Source of the DNA: Psychroserpens mesophilus
GTDB lineage: Bacteria; Bacteroidota; Bacteroidia; Flavobacteriales; Flavobacteriaceae
Reading direction: 5' to 3'
DNA: 64,000 nucleotides
Assembly (NCBI RefSeq): GCF_000826645.1
Contig: NZ_JXJP01000006.1
Location: 62,001 to 126,000, forward strand
In this document: in pieces, positions 1-10,753 of the stretch
Layout: the number at the start of each line of letters is the position of its first letter
Position numbering within the stretch: position 1 is the first letter of the stretch
Notes under the pieces: generated by a model
What the model saw: only the letters and a program-made list of their open reading frames with translations
The model's database searches: none
What the model was told of the DNA's origin: nothing
Program-made: the position numbers and the translations under genes

Positions 1-1
1 T

Positions 2-1219
2 AATTACCAACCTGCTATTAAATTATTAGCACATTTATATTTAAAGTATCTGTCAGATAAAGAAATATCTGAGCATATATTAGACTTAAAAAACATTGTT
101 TCGATTATGTTCAAAAACACTAACCTTAAAGAGGAACTTTTACATAAGTTGGTGTGTTTTCCTAATCAAAATTTCATTTTAAAATCACAAAATGAATTAA
201 AACGAGATAATGTTAAAGATGATGAATTCAAAAACAAATTTGATGAAATCACAAATAGTAATGTGCGTAATGAATTAATAATAGAAGGTTTTGAAGAATT
301 TCTGCAACATTCAGGTTTTGTAAGTGGTTCAATTTTAGGGGAAGAAATCGAAACCTCACTTAATAGTGATAAAAGATTTATACCTGTGCAATTAGGTACT
401 ATTGATACGTTATTAAGTTTAATTGAGAAGATTTCAGAAAAGCCAAATACTTGGGGAGAATGGCTACGGAATATAAATGTAGTGAAAGAAGAAATTCTGA
501 TGTACAAATTTAAAAACGCGAAGATAAGGTCAAGCTTATTTTCTATTCTTACTAAAAATGAAGAAACTATCGAGCTTTTGGGAGATTTGGCAAAAATAGA
601 TGACTTACAAAGTTTAATTGAAGATGGAAAGGAGAAAGGAAGAGAGAAAGCAAGAAAAAATAATCATTTACAATACATAAATGAAATCGGTCTAAATATT
701 CAAAATCTTGTTCAGAATAAATTAGATAAGGATCTGGCTGATACTATTAAGATTATTCAATCTGATTCAGATGAAAAATTAGAAACTATAGAGGAACAAA
801 ATGGTCAAGATTTTATTATTTATAAATCTGGTATTCCAATTTATTATATAGAAGTAAAATCTAGATGGGCTTCAGATGGTATTGTTGCATTAAGCAAAAG
901 GCAAGTAGAATGCTGCGCAAAAAATAAAGATAAATATGCTGTGATTACAGTAAATGTTGCTGATTATAAGGCAAGAAATAAAATTATAGAAGAGAATATA
1001 TCATTTGATGAATTATCAAATGATATATATGTTAATGTTGATTTAGGTGACAATTTTGAAAAGTTAATAAAAGAGAATCAACAGTTTGAAGTAATAAAAG
1101 AGAATGCAAAATTAATTGAATTTCGAGGACATATTCCACAAGAAAGGATTAGGAAACAAGAAAATAATTTTGAAGCTTTTATAGAAAATTTAAAAACCAC
1201 ACTAATAAATCATGCATAG
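2..1219 (+). CDS. DUF3883-type nuclease-domain protein, 5' end outside window
   Basis: The reading frame is open from base 2, so the start lies left of the window; the first Met codon seen is at 107. About 405 residues are visible. The middle is charged and helical, with a Lys/Glu-rich stretch near 630-660. The last third has an IEVKSRW segment (E-x-K) followed by LSKRQVECCAKNKDKYAV. That pattern is typical of DUF3883 (the C-terminal domain of NO VEIN-like proteins), a PD-(D/E)XK-like nuclease fold common in restriction and defence loci. The stop overlaps the hsdR start by 8 bases, which implies translational coupling. In full-length relatives this domain often sits at the end of a much longer protein, so the visible part may be a minor fraction. 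The family call is by motif recognition only. Confidence 0.6.
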   Translation, partial: NYQPAIKLLAHLYLKYLSDKEISEHILDLKNIVSIMFKNTNLKEELLHKLVCFPNQNFILKSQNELKRDNVKDDEFKNKFDEITNSNVRNELIIEGFEEFLQHSGFVSGSILGEEIETSLNSDKRFIPVQLGTIDTLLSLIEKISEKPNTWGEWLRNINVVKEEILMYKFKNAKIRSSLFSILTKNEETIELLGDLAKIDDLQSLIEDGKEKGREKARKNNHLQYINEIGLNIQNLVQNKLDKDLADTIKIIQSDSDEKLETIEEQNGQDFIIYKSGIPIYYIEVKSRWASDGIVALSKRQVECCAKNKDKYAVITVNVADYKARNKIIEENISFDELSNDIYVNVDLGDNFEKLIKENQQFEVIKENAKLIEFRGHIPQERIRKQENNFEAFIENLKTTLINHA

Positions 1220-4200
1220 CCAAACCAACGAACAAGCTCTAGAAGAAGCGATAGAGAAACACCTAACAGGGACTTTTTTAAAGGAACTGAAAAGTCAGGG
1301 TTTTACTATAGATTCAGTAAATGAAAATGCAGAAATTTACCGAACAGGTAAAGGCTATTATATTGGTCAGCCATCTTATTTTAACGCACAGTTTGCCATA
1401 GACGAGCTATTCTTCTGGGACTTTTTACAAAGCACCCAAAAAGAAGAATTGGAAAAACTACAAAAGCAAAGCGACTGGAAATTAAAAATCCTAAATCGTT
1501 ATGACCGTTTGGTTAAAAAGTATGGAATTCTATATCTGCTAAAAAAAGGTTTACAAGTCGATGATGCTCATTTTACCTTGTTCTACCAGTTACCATTAGC
1601 TAGTAGTAGTAAAACCATAAAGGATAGGTTTCAGCAAAACCGTTTTAGTGTAACACGTCAATTGCGATATAGTGTTGACAACCCAAGAGAAGAAATAGAC
1701 CTTGTTTTGTTTAATAATGGTTTGCCTATCGTAACCATGGAATTAAAAAACCATTGGACAGGGCAAAATGCACGCGTACATGGACAACATCAATACAAGC
1801 ATAAGCGCGATACCAAACAGCCCTTACTCAACTTTGCACGTTGCATTGTTCATTTTGCGGTAGATACCGATGAAGCTTATATGACTACCAAATTAGATGG
1901 CAAAAACACTTTTTTCTTACCCTTCAATAAAGGGAACAAACATGGCAAAGGCAATCCGGAATTACCAAAAGGAGACGTAGGACACAGAACCAATTATTTA
2001 TGGAATGAAGTGTTTACACGACAGAGTTTAGCTAATATTATTCAGCATTTTGTGCGTTTAGATGGTAAAAAGAAAGATGCATTACAAACCAAGACTTTGT
2101 TTTTTCCACGCTATCACCAAATGGATGTCGTGCGTAAAATTATTGACGATGCTAGCAAAAAAGGTGTAGGGCAAACTTACTTAGTACAACATTCGGCAGG
2201 TTCTGGTAAATCTAATTCCATTACTTGGGCTGCGTATCAGTTAATTGAAACCTATCCAGAAAATGAAAATGTTCCAGGAAGTCGAGGAGTGGAACATCCG
2301 TTGTTTGACTCGGTTATTGTGGTCACCGACAGACGTTTGCTGGACAAGCAAATACGAGAAAATATTGCCGATTTCTCGGAAGTCAAAAACATCATTGCAC
2401 CAGCATATTCGTCAAGAGAATTAAGGGACAGTTTAGAGCAAGGCAAAAAAATAATTATTACCACCATTCAAAAATTCCCATTTATCATTGACGGTATTGC
2501 CGATTTAAGCGATAAACGTTTTGCGGTTATTATTGACGAAGCACACTCTAGTCAAAGTGGTTCTGCTCACGATAGTATGAACACGGCTATGGGCCAGCAA
2601 ATAAATGAAGATGACGCGTTAGATGCACAAGATAAAATTGTACTAGCAATGCAATCACGTAAAATGCGAGGAAATGCCTCGTATTTAGCATTCACAGCAA
2701 CACCAAAGCCAATTACATTAGAAAAGTTTGGTGTACAAGATGAAGATGGTAAGTTTAAACCTTTTCATCTATACTCAATGAAACAAGCCATTGAGGAAGG
2801 TTTTATCCTAGATGTATTAGCCAACTATACGACCTTAAAAAGTTATTATGAAATAGAAAAGTCTGTAGAAGACAATCCGTTGTTCGATTCTACTAAAGCT
2901 CAAAAAAAGTTGCGTGCCTATGTAGAACAGCATCAACAGACTATTGACACCAAAGCTGAAATTATATTGGAACATTTTATTCCTAACATAGTTAATAAGA
3001 AAAAACTTAAAGGAAAAGCAAAAGCAATGGTCATTACGCAGAGTATTGAATCTGCTATTCGGTATTACAAAGCGTTACAACGTGTTTTAAATCATAAGGG
3101 TAATCCGTTTAAAATTGCCATTGCCTTCTCTGGTCCTAAAAAAGTAGATGGTATAGAATATACAGAAGCAGAAATGAATGGTTTTTCAGAAAAAGATACT
3201 AAAGATAAGTTTGATGAAGATGAGTATAGAATCTTAGTGGTGGCAAATAAATATCTAACAGGTTTTGACCAGCCTAAGCTTTGTGCTATGTATGTTGATA
3301 AAAAACTACAAGGTGTTTTGGCTGTACAAGCTTTATCGCGGTTGAATAGAGCAGCAAACAAACTAGGAAAGAAAACAGAAGATTTATTTGTATTAGACTT
3401 CTTTAATTCTACCACTGACATAAAAGCTTCGTTCGACCCCTTCTATACAGCAACATCATTAAGTGAAGCAACTGATGTTAATGTATTACATGAGTTGAAA
3501 GAAGTATTAGATGATGTTGGCGTCTATGAATGGAGCGAGGTTGAAGATTTCAATGAGAAGTTCTTTAATAAAGAAGATGCCCAAGTTTTAAGTCCTATTA
3601 TAGAGCACGCTTCTGAACGCTTTATTCATGAGTTAGAGTTAGAAGACGACGAGAAAGCAGACTTTAAAATTAAAGCCAAACAATTCGTGAAAATCTATGG
3701 TCAAATGGCAGCGATTATGCCTTTTGAAGTCTTGAATTGGGAAAAATTATTTTGGTTTTTAAAATTCTTAATTCCGAAGTTACCAGTTAAAACTACTGAT
3801 ATAGATGGATTGGATGAATTATTAGAAGCGATAGATTTATCTACTTATGGTTTAGAACGCGTTCGATTAAATGAAGCAATTGAATTGGACGCTTCAGAAA
3901 GTGAAGTGAACCCACAAAACCCCAATCCAAGAGGTGCTCATGGCAGTGAAGAGGAAAGGGATCCTTTAGATTTAATTATTCAAAGCTTCAACGAACGTTG
4001 GTTTCAAGGTTGGGAAGCCACACCAGAGGATCAACGCGTCAAATTTATCAGTTTAACAAAATCCATACAAGCACATCCCGATTTTCAAACTAAAGTCGTT
4101 GAGAATACCGATGAACAAAATAAAGATTTAGCCTTCAAAAAAATCTTAGACGATGTGATGTCAAAACAACGAAAACAAGAATTAGATCTTTATAGACTTT

Positions 4201-4274
4201 ATGCAAAAGATGATGCTTTTAAGATTGCATTTTTTGATACTATGAAGCGAATGTCAGAAACTACGAAGCTTTAA
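1212..4274 (+). CDS. hsdR: Type I restriction enzyme R subunit (HsdR)
   Basis: A 1020-residue protein, the usual size for HsdR, which is the ATP-dependent translocase and endonuclease subunit of type I restriction complexes. The N-terminal nuclease motif is visible as D163 and E177-L-K179 (a PD-(D/E)XK site). The SF2 helicase motor has Walker A GSGKS with K333 and motif II DEAH at 442-445, followed by AFTATPKP (motif III region). Motif VI-like ALSRLNRA is near residue 705. The start overlaps the previous gene by 8 bases. No hsdM or hsdS lies downstream, so modification and specificity genes must be upstream of the window, elsewhere, or missing. By eye its base composition is less AT-rich than that of its left neighbour. 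Confidence 0.93.
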   Translation: MHSQTNEQALEEAIEKHLTGTFLKELKSQGFTIDSVNENAEIYRTGKGYYIGQPSYFNAQFAIDELFFWDFLQSTQKEELEKLQKQSDWKLKILNRYDRLVKKYGILYLLKKGLQVDDAHFTLFYQLPLASSSKTIKDRFQQNRFSVTRQLRYSVDNPREEIDLVLFNNGLPIVTMELKNHWTGQNARVHGQHQYKHKRDTKQPLLNFARCIVHFAVDTDEAYMTTKLDGKNTFFLPFNKGNKHGKGNPELPKGDVGHRTNYLWNEVFTRQSLANIIQHFVRLDGKKKDALQTKTLFFPRYHQMDVVRKIIDDASKKGVGQTYLVQHSAGSGKSNSITWAAYQLIETYPENENVPGSRGVEHPLFDSVIVVTDRRLLDKQIRENIADFSEVKNIIAPAYSSRELRDSLEQGKKIIITTIQKFPFIIDGIADLSDKRFAVIIDEAHSSQSGSAHDSMNTAMGQQINEDDALDAQDKIVLAMQSRKMRGNASYLAFTATPKPITLEKFGVQDEDGKFKPFHLYSMKQAIEEGFILDVLANYTTLKSYYEIEKSVEDNPLFDSTKAQKKLRAYVEQHQQTIDTKAEIILEHFIPNIVNKKKLKGKAKAMVITQSIESAIRYYKALQRVLNHKGNPFKIAIAFSGPKKVDGIEYTEAEMNGFSEKDTKDKFDEDEYRILVVANKYLTGFDQPKLCAMYVDKKLQGVLAVQALSRLNRAANKLGKKTEDLFVLDFFNSTTDIKASFDPFYTATSLSEATDVNVLHELKEVLDDVGVYEWSEVEDFNEKFFNKEDAQVLSPIIEHASERFIHELELEDDEKADFKIKAKQFVKIYGQMAAIMPFEVLNWEKLFWFLKFLIPKLPVKTTDIDGLDELLEAIDLSTYGLERVRLNEAIELDASESEVNPQNPNPRGAHGSEEERDPLDLIIQSFNERWFQGWEATPEDQRVKFISLTKSIQAHPDFQTKVVENTDEQNKDLAFKKILDDVMSKQRKQELDLYRLYAKDDAFKIAFFDTMKRMSETTKL

Positions 4275-4414
4275 TTATTGTTAGTAATTAAGATTTTATG
4301 CCGAGTATATGATTAACAAAACTGATATTATTAAAATAGAGTAGGAATTAATTAGCGATTTTTGAGCAAGAAGAAAATATTAAAAATTATAATACCTAGT
4401 CTTTAAACCTAATT

Positions 4415-4571
4415 ATGAGTACATTTTTAACAGGAAAAGAATTGGAAAGCAAGCCAAGGAAAAATGAAAAAAGCTTATTATCGAGCTAAGAATGAAATGA
4501 TTAAAAAATCCTATTCTGTAAGTACATTGATAAAATATAGAAATTGGAAACCAAAGAAATCCCAGAAATAG
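4415..4571 (+). pseudogene. Remnant of a decayed gene (start of a PLD-like nuclease?)
   Basis: The 269-base gap between hsdR and the RNase H gene holds no intact gene, but an ATG at 4415 opens 24 codons beginning MSTFLTGKELESK and then stops at 4489. From memory, this N-terminus is like that of Bacteroidota phospholipase D-like nucleases found in defence loci. A shifted frame continues from 4464 to 4571 (35 codons, rich in Lys, Tyr and Arg, ending KYRNWKPKKSQK) and runs into the RNase H start. The simplest reading is a large internal deletion with a frameshift. The family assignment is a guess; the broken frames are seen directly. Confidence 0.4.
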
Positions 4572-5245
4572 AATTGTTTACCGATGGTGGTGCAGAGCCC
4601 AATCCAGGGAAAGGCGGCTTTGGTGTGATTCTTAGTTATAAAGGAAGACAAAAAGAATTTTTTGAAGGATTTGAGTTGACAACGAACAACAGAATGGAGC
4701 TAATGGCTGTAATTTTTGGTTTAGAGAGAATAAAAACACCAGCAAAAGTAACAGTTTATTCAGATTCCAAGTATGTTGTGGATGGCATAGAAAAAGGTTG
4801 GGCAAAGAAATGGAGACAAAATAATTGGATACGAAAGAAAAATGCGTTTGCCCTCAATAAAGACCTTTGGAAAAGATTATTAGAGCTTACAGAGAAGCAT
4901 GAGGTAAAGTTAAATTGGGTAAAAGGACATGCAGGTCACTTAGAGAATGAACGCTGCGATTATTTGGCAAAATTAGGTGTTAATTCAGATAATAAAGTGA
5001 AGGATGAAGGGTATCTAGATTACTTAGAAAATATTGAAGATTATCAAGAAAATAATATTAAAGAAGTAGGAGATATCTGTAAAAAATGTAAGGTTAAGGT
5101 CATAAAAAAACATGCTAATATTCCAAAAAATAAAACAGATCAGAAATATTATTATCTATACTATCTTTACTGTCCTAGCTGCAGAGCTATTTATAGAACT
5201 GAAGATGCAAAAAGGGAAATTCCTGATAATAACACCTTGTTTTAA
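4544..5245 (+). CDS. rnhA: Ribonuclease HI with C-terminal zinc-ribbon-like tail
   Basis: Cleaves the RNA strand of RNA-DNA hybrids. The four catalytic acids are in place: D14 (FTDGGAEPNPGKGG), E52 (NNRMELMAV), D74 (YSDSKYV) and D139 (ENERCDYLAK), with the conserved H129 of KGHAGH. The RNase H fold ends near residue 150. A tail of about 80 residues follows, with two Cys pairs (CKKCK and CPSC) that look like a zinc ribbon. The start is TTG: an in-frame TAG at 4538 leaves no upstream ATG, and the next ATG would remove the first catalytic Asp. It lies 22 bases upstream of the helicase gene and probably shares its transcript, so it is likely an island gene rather than the housekeeping copy. Confidence 0.9.
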   Translation: METKEIPEIELFTDGGAEPNPGKGGFGVILSYKGRQKEFFEGFELTTNNRMELMAVIFGLERIKTPAKVTVYSDSKYVVDGIEKGWAKKWRQNNWIRKKNAFALNKDLWKRLLELTEKHEVKLNWVKGHAGHLENERCDYLAKLGVNSDNKVKDEGYLDYLENIEDYQENNIKEVGDICKKCKVKVIKKHANIPKNKTDQKYYYLYYLYCPSCRAIYRTEDAKREIPDNNTLF

Positions 5246-5267
5246 TTACAAAAAAATGAATTAATTA

Positions 5268-7664
5268 ATGAAAAATCTATCAACCAAAACAGATTTATCA
5301 ACATTAAACAAGCAGCAATTAAAGGCTGTGCTTTCAGAAAGTAATCGCCTTCTTGTTTTAGCGGGTGCTGGTTCTGGAAAAACAAAAACTTTGCTTCATA
5401 AAATTAATTACTTAATAGATGACAAGCTTGTTGATGCTAAAAACATTCTTGCAGTAACGTTTACTAAAAATGCTGCTAATGAAATGTTGGATAGAATGAT
5501 CACCTCTGCTGATAAAACTGGCTATTATGAAAAGTTTTTAAAGACCAAAGGGATTAGCTTAGTCGATAGAAATAAAGAGCGACAAAATTATTTAAATAAG
5601 TTCCCTTGGTTAAGTAGGTTAACTATAAAAACTATACATAGTCTTTGCTACCAAATAATAAAAACAGATGGTGTCCATGTATTCGACAATAGGTTCAAAA
5701 TAGTATCAGATAATAAAGGGAATAACGAATTTATTGGTAACTCTGCAGAGGAAACAGTAAACGATATAATTGAAAAGGTAACAATAGGCCTTTCAAAAAA
5801 TAAGGAGTTTCTTTTAAAATTAAAGCGTTACATTTTAGACTATTTTGTAGACTTTATTCATGATACCAAAGCAAAGGAAGAATTTAGACCAGAAGGAAAA
5901 TATTTTACTTGCCTAAAAGGAGATAAAGTACGCTCCAAATCAGAACAATTTATTGCAGATTGGTTATATCGTAATAGTATAGACTATGTTTACGAACCAG
6001 AGGTAAAGGTTGGTAGTTCAACTTTTCATCCAGATTTTTTTATTCCACAAGCTAATGTCTATTTAGAGCATATTAGTAATAAAAGCCATCCTTCGTTCTG
6101 GAAAGAAGGAAAAATGAAAATAGCTGGTAATACCTGTATTAAAACTTTTGATGAGGCTACTCATAACTCAGCTATTTTTAATAAGGTGTTAGACCGTGTT
6201 ATTAAAGGAAGAATCAGTGATGACTTAAGTTCAGCAACGGTTTTACATTACGATGAAGAGTTTTCAAACTTTAGAAAGGAAATTAGACGATTCTTTAGGG
6301 AGGTAAATGAGGTAAGAAACAAAATTATTAATTCTGAAAAACCAGTAGAGCAAATTGTAAATGAGGCTTCAAAAAGTGAATTTGAAAGAGTACGAATGTT
6401 CTATAAACTGGCAATTCCAATTATAAATGCTTTTAATGAATATTGTATCAATAGATCATATTTAGATTTTGACGGTTTATTAACAAAGAGTATTCAGTTA
6501 TTAGAGGAGTATCCGAACATTCGAGAAAGATATCAGGATAAGTATAAATTTATTTTAGTAGATGAGTTTCAAGACGTCAATAATTTGCAGGTTAAATTGC
6601 TTAACCTGCTCACTAAAAAAGAAACGCAACTGTTTTGTGTTGGTGATGATTGGCAAAGTATTTATGGATTTAGAGGCTCTGAAATTGGATACATTGTTCA
6701 CTTTAAAAAGCATTTTACAAACTCTCAAGTACTAACACTTAATCTAAATTACAGAAGCACAGATTCTATTGTAAGTGCATCAACAGAGGCTATCATGAAA
6801 AATAAATTTCAGATACCAAAAGATATCAAAGCGGTTAAACGTGGTGGACAAAAAATAAAAATTTTTTATGAAGAACAAGAAGGTCAATCCAATTCCTTCA
6901 TTTGGGAAACCATTGAAAAACATATTGCAGACGGCATAAGTCCAGAAGAAATATTAGTACTTTATAGAAGGTCTGCTATGGCTTCAGATTTAAAGCAAGC
7001 ACTTACTGGTAGTGGTCATAAAATACAATTTAAAACCATTCACAGTGCAAAAGGATTAGAAGCTAAAGTAGTATTTATTCTAGGTTTACACTCCAATAAA
7101 GGCGGATTTCCAGATCCATGGTTACAAGACAAAATATATCAAGTTATAAAACCAACAGATTACGATCTCTTGCTGGAAGAAGAACGCAGATTGTTTTATG
7201 TGGCTTTGACTAGGGCAGAAGATTATTTGTATCTAATATCTCAAAAAGGTGCAGTTTCAGATTTTATAAGAGATATACCTAACAAATTTGTTTATCAAGA
7301 TAAGCCTCAAATAAACGAAACGGAAAATAGGATAACCCTCTGTTCTAAATGTGAGTCGAAACTAGAAGATCATTATAATTTCTGTCCTGAATGTGGACAA
7401 ACATTGCAAATCGATATTCATGAAGGTAATGAAGATGCTTCTATTAATAAAATCAAAACTAAGAGTAAAAGTGAAAAAATAATAGGTTATTGTATAAGAA
7501 CTGGAGAAGAAATTCCTTTTAATCCAGATCGCCCTATGAGTTATAATGCATATCGTACTTGGGCATTATTTGAAAACCCTGATTACCCAGAAAGTTATTG
7601 TCATAAAACTGGTAAACCTTCAAATGGAAAAACCAGTTTATCACACCCTATTTTAGAAGAATAA
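5268..7664 (+). CDS. UvrD/Rep-like SF1 helicase with embedded nuclease-like domain and zinc ribbon
   Basis: A 798-residue SF1A helicase. Walker A is AGAGSGKT (K38), motif II is DEFQD at 432-436, then [12 protein letters not shown] (motif III), LNYRST (motif IV), [10 protein letters not shown] (motif V) and [12 protein letters not shown] (motif VI). Between motifs Ia and II, about residues 220-275, is an inserted segment with [19 protein letters not shown] and VYLEHIS. It resembles the PD-(D/E)XK-like insert of some UvrD-family proteins, with His where Lys is expected. The C-terminus has a CxxC...CxxC zinc ribbon (about 690-712) and then a domain of about 60 residues with [13 protein letters not shown] and [12 protein letters not shown] recall this last module from Bacteroidota defence proteins; its function is unknown to me. 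It lies 5 bases before mcrB. Expected role: unwinding of invading or damaged DNA, probably together with the adjacent RNase H. Confidence 0.85.
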   Translation: MKNLSTKTDLSTLNKQQLKAVLSESNRLLVLAGAGSGKTKTLLHKINYLIDDKLVDAKNILAVTFTKNAANEMLDRMITSADKTGYYEKFLKTKGISLVDRNKERQNYLNKFPWLSRLTIKTIHSLCYQIIKTDGVHVFDNRFKIVSDNKGNNEFIGNSAEETVNDIIEKVTIGLSKNKEFLLKLKRYILDYFVDFIHDTKAKEEFRPEGKYFTCLKGDKVRSKSEQFIADWLYRNSIDYVYEPEVKVGSSTFHPDFFIPQANVYLEHISNKSHPSFWKEGKMKIAGNTCIKTFDEATHNSAIFNKVLDRVIKGRISDDLSSATVLHYDEEFSNFRKEIRRFFREVNEVRNKIINSEKPVEQIVNEASKSEFERVRMFYKLAIPIINAFNEYCINRSYLDFDGLLTKSIQLLEEYPNIRERYQDKYKFILVDEFQDVNNLQVKLLNLLTKKETQLFCVGDDWQSIYGFRGSEIGYIVHFKKHFTNSQVLTLNLNYRSTDSIVSASTEAIMKNKFQIPKDIKAVKRGGQKIKIFYEEQEGQSNSFIWETIEKHIADGISPEEILVLYRRSAMASDLKQALTGSGHKIQFKTIHSAKGLEAKVVFILGLHSNKGGFPDPWLQDKIYQVIKPTDYDLLLEEERRLFYVALTRAEDYLYLISQKGAVSDFIRDIPNKFVYQDKPQINETENRITLCSKCESKLEDHYNFCPECGQTLQIDIHEGNEDASINKIKTKSKSEKIIGYCIRTGEEIPFNPDRPMSYNAYRTWALFENPDYPESYCHKTGKPSNGKTSLSHPILEE

Positions 7665-7669
7665 TATTT

Positions 7670-10600
7670 ATGCTATTTAACAAAGTAACTAAAGAACATA
7701 TAATACAAGGCATTAAAGACTTTGAAGAAAAAGGCTATCCAAATGGATTTGGACCTTCATCTACATATGATGTCATGTATGAAGGAAAGGCTTATCCTCC
7801 TAAAGCCATTATGGCATATGCAAATTATCATGCCGAAGGTAGAATTATAGAAAGGTATTTCAAGGGAGGGTTAAATACAGATTGTTTTAATGCTTTTGAG
7901 CGTAATGGAATATCTGTGATACAAAAAACCGATCCAATTAAAACTATTATTAGTAATTACAAAAAGCATATTATAAAAACACAGTTAAAAAATGAACGTT
8001 ACAAGTGGGAATTATTAAGTGACTACAAAGGAAGGCCAAATCTCAATGTTCAAAATTTGTGGGAAGAATTAAAGTCAGTAGACTATAGCAATTTACTTTA
8101 TGCAATGAGTAAACCGGTTCTAAAGCATTTAGCTATTGAAAAGCCTGAAGAAGTAAGATCTCTCTTTAAAATGCTATTTGATGAAAGTATTGAATTAAAT
8201 ACTAGGGTTAAACGATTTAATGAAGAATCCTTAGCCCTTTACAGGAGCTTAGGTGAAACATTACAGCACCACCAAGATGAGCGAACTATTGCAACTTATT
8301 TGACATTTCAAAATCCTGAAAAATACACATTTTATAAATATTCATTTTATAAAAAATACTGTAAAATATTAGGCATAAAGCAAGCTAAAAAGAATGAAAA
8401 ATATGCTCACTATTTAACGTTAATTAATGATTTGGTTGAAAACTATATCAAAACAGATCAAGAATTAATTAATCAGGTTAAGGAGTATATTCCAGAATAT
8501 TATGATGGTAGTAATCATCTACTTTTAGCACAGGACATCTTGTATCAAATGTTAGAAAAAGAAGTTGAGGTCAATTTTTGGCTTTTTCAAGGTTCTCCCG
8601 ATATTTATAATTTAACAGAAGCTCTTAAAGCTGGTCATGTTAACAGTTGGAAAGTAGCTGCACATAAGAATAGAATCAAAATTGGAGATAAGGTGATACT
8701 TTGGCAAACTGGAATGGAGTCAGGTTGCTATGCCTTGGCAGAAGTAGTTTCTGATGTAGAAGTGTTTGACTTGCAAGATGTTGAAAAACAATACTATGTT
8801 AGTCCTCAAGATGCTGTAATTACAGATCGGGTAAAAATTAAGATAATTAAACATTTTGCTGATGACCCAATTTTGAAGGATGAGGTAATAGGTAATCCTG
8901 TGTTCTTAAATTTTAACGGAGGTAATCAGGGGACAAACTTTAGTGCTACAGAAGAAGAGTATAACACCCTTTTAAACTGGAATGAATTTGATGAAGGAAA
9001 TTCTTTTGCAAAAACAAAAGCAAAATTAGATCCTGCTATTTTTGATGAGTATATAACTTTTGTGAGATCAGTTATCAAATCAATGGATTTAAAACCAAAT
9101 GATCCAAGAGTAGTTTACAGTGTAAGAGGGTACAGTCTAAATTTTATTGTAGGACAAAAATATTGTGCAAATGTATATGCTTCCAAAAACAAAGAGAATT
9201 TTGGATTGATTTCAACAAAGAAACTGTTTAAAAATAGTGAAGAATATGCTGGTAAGTCACCCAAAACGTATTATAGTTATTTAGATGAACTTGTTCTTGA
9301 TGTTGAAGAATGGAGAACAGTGATTGATGCCATAGGAGCAGTATTAGATAAAACAAAAAAATCAGGTTATTCTAAATCAAATGATTCTGAATTTGAAAAT
9401 TACCTTTTTGGAATTGATTCATCAAGTAAAACAGAAAACACAATGATTGATGCAACAAATCAAATTTTTTATGGTCCACCAGGAACAGGTAAAACTTTCT
9501 ATTTAAAAGAGCATTTATTTGATAAGTATACCATAAAAGAAACTTCGATTTCAAAAGAGAAGTATTTTGAAGATACTGTTTCTAGTTTAACCTGGTGGCA
9601 AGTTACAGCGATAGCTTTGATAGAAATGGGGACTTCCAGAGTCAATACAATATTAGAAAATAGGTGGGTTTCAAAAAAGGCAAGCTTATCAGAATCTAAG
9701 AATGTTCGTGCAACACTTTGGGGAACATTACAAATGCATACAATTGCCGAATCTATAACAGTGGCTTATGCCCAGAGGCAAGTGCCTCTTATTTTTGATA
9801 AAAATGAGGATAAATCATGGCAATTAATAGAATCAGAATTAAAAGAGCAAGCACCAGAATTGTATGAGACCTTAGATGCTGTAAATAATTTTAAAGCAAA
9901 TCCAAACACTATAATTAAGCATTATGATTTTGTAACCTTCCATCAGTCTTTTGCGTACGAAGATTTTATTGAAGGAATCAAACCTATATTACCAGAAGTT
10001 GATGTTGATGATAGTAAAGATTTAGGCTATACTATTGAAGATGGCGTATTTAAAAACTTATGCTCTAAAGCTGAAAAGGATCCTGAAAATAGATATGCCA
10101 TTTTTATTGATGAAATAAATAGAGGTAACGTCTCTGCAATCTTTGGAGAACTGATTACGCTAATTGAACCCGACAAACGGCTTGGTGCCAAAAACGAATT
10201 GAAAATTAAATTACCTTATTCTAAAAAAGAATTTGGTGTGCCTTCCAATTTAGATATTTATGGTACAATGAATACAGCAGACCGAAGCGTTGAAGCATTA
10301 GACACGGCATTACGTCGTCGTTTCGAATTTAGAGAGATGATGCCAAATTTGGATGTTATAGAAGATGAAGAGGTAGACGGTATTTTGCTTTCTGATATTT
10401 TAAAAAAAATAAATCAACGTATCGAGTTACTAATAGATCGAGATCACACTATTGGTCATTCGTATTTTGTGGGAGTAGATACAAAAGAAAAATTAGTAAA
10501 TACGTTTAAAAATAAAATTGTGCCTTTATTACAAGAGTATTTTTATGGAGATTATGGAAAAATAGGGTTGGTTCTTGGTAAAGGGTTCGTGGAGAAAATT

Positions 10601-10753
10601 AAAAATGACATTATAGATTTTGCCAGTTTCGATTACGAGAATGCTAATGATTTTAAAACCCCAACTTTTGTTTTAAAGCAACTGTCTACTAGCACAATTA
10701 TGGAAGCTGTCAAGCTTTTACTAGGCCGAATAGAAGACACAGAAAACGACTAA
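7670..10753 (+). CDS. mcrB: McrB-type GTPase with ScoMcrA-N-like and EVE reader domains
   Basis: Motor and recognition subunit of a modification-dependent restriction system. The AAA+ domain has Walker A GPPGTGKT (602-609), then [16 protein letters not shown], Walker B FIDEINRG (D814, E815) and the McrB signature MNTADRS at about 867, the GTP-specific motif of the family. Upstream are reader modules: residues 1-85 ([15 protein letters not shown]) resemble the N-terminal head of ScoMcrA. Residues about 300-445 ([28 protein letters not shown]) form an EVE domain, a fold that binds modified bases. A second conserved block at about 455-560 I cannot name. At 1027 residues it is about twice the size of E. 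coli McrB, which has a different DNA-binding domain. Its stop directly abuts the mcrC start. Confidence 0.92.
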   Translation: MLFNKVTKEHIIQGIKDFEEKGYPNGFGPSSTYDVMYEGKAYPPKAIMAYANYHAEGRIIERYFKGGLNTDCFNAFERNGISVIQKTDPIKTIISNYKKHIIKTQLKNERYKWELLSDYKGRPNLNVQNLWEELKSVDYSNLLYAMSKPVLKHLAIEKPEEVRSLFKMLFDESIELNTRVKRFNEESLALYRSLGETLQHHQDERTIATYLTFQNPEKYTFYKYSFYKKYCKILGIKQAKKNEKYAHYLTLINDLVENYIKTDQELINQVKEYIPEYYDGSNHLLLAQDILYQMLEKEVEVNFWLFQGSPDIYNLTEALKAGHVNSWKVAAHKNRIKIGDKVILWQTGMESGCYALAEVVSDVEVFDLQDVEKQYYVSPQDAVITDRVKIKIIKHFADDPILKDEVIGNPVFLNFNGGNQGTNFSATEEEYNTLLNWNEFDEGNSFAKTKAKLDPAIFDEYITFVRSVIKSMDLKPNDPRVVYSVRGYSLNFIVGQKYCANVYASKNKENFGLISTKKLFKNSEEYAGKSPKTYYSYLDELVLDVEEWRTVIDAIGAVLDKTKKSGYSKSNDSEFENYLFGIDSSSKTENTMIDATNQIFYGPPGTGKTFYLKEHLFDKYTIKETSISKEKYFEDTVSSLTWWQVTAIALIEMGTSRVNTILENRWVSKKASLSESKNVRATLWGTLQMHTIAESITVAYAQRQVPLIFDKNEDKSWQLIESELKEQAPELYETLDAVNNFKANPNTIIKHYDFVTFHQSFAYEDFIEGIKPILPEVDVDDSKDLGYTIEDGVFKNLCSKAEKDPENRYAIFIDEINRGNVSAIFGELITLIEPDKRLGAKNELKIKLPYSKKEFGVPSNLDIYGTMNTADRSVEALDTALRRRFEFREMMPNLDVIEDEEVDGILLSDILKKINQRIELLIDRDHTIGHSYFVGVDTKEKLVNTFKNKIVPLLQEYFYGDYGKIGLVLGKGFVEKIKNDIIDFASFDYENANDFKTPTFVLKQLSTSTIMEAVKLLLGRIEDTEND

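Noticed and set aside
4464-4571. Separate small gene of 35 codons before rnhA
   Set aside because: It overlaps the rnhA start out of frame and follows a broken frame; it reads better as the end of a decayed gene.
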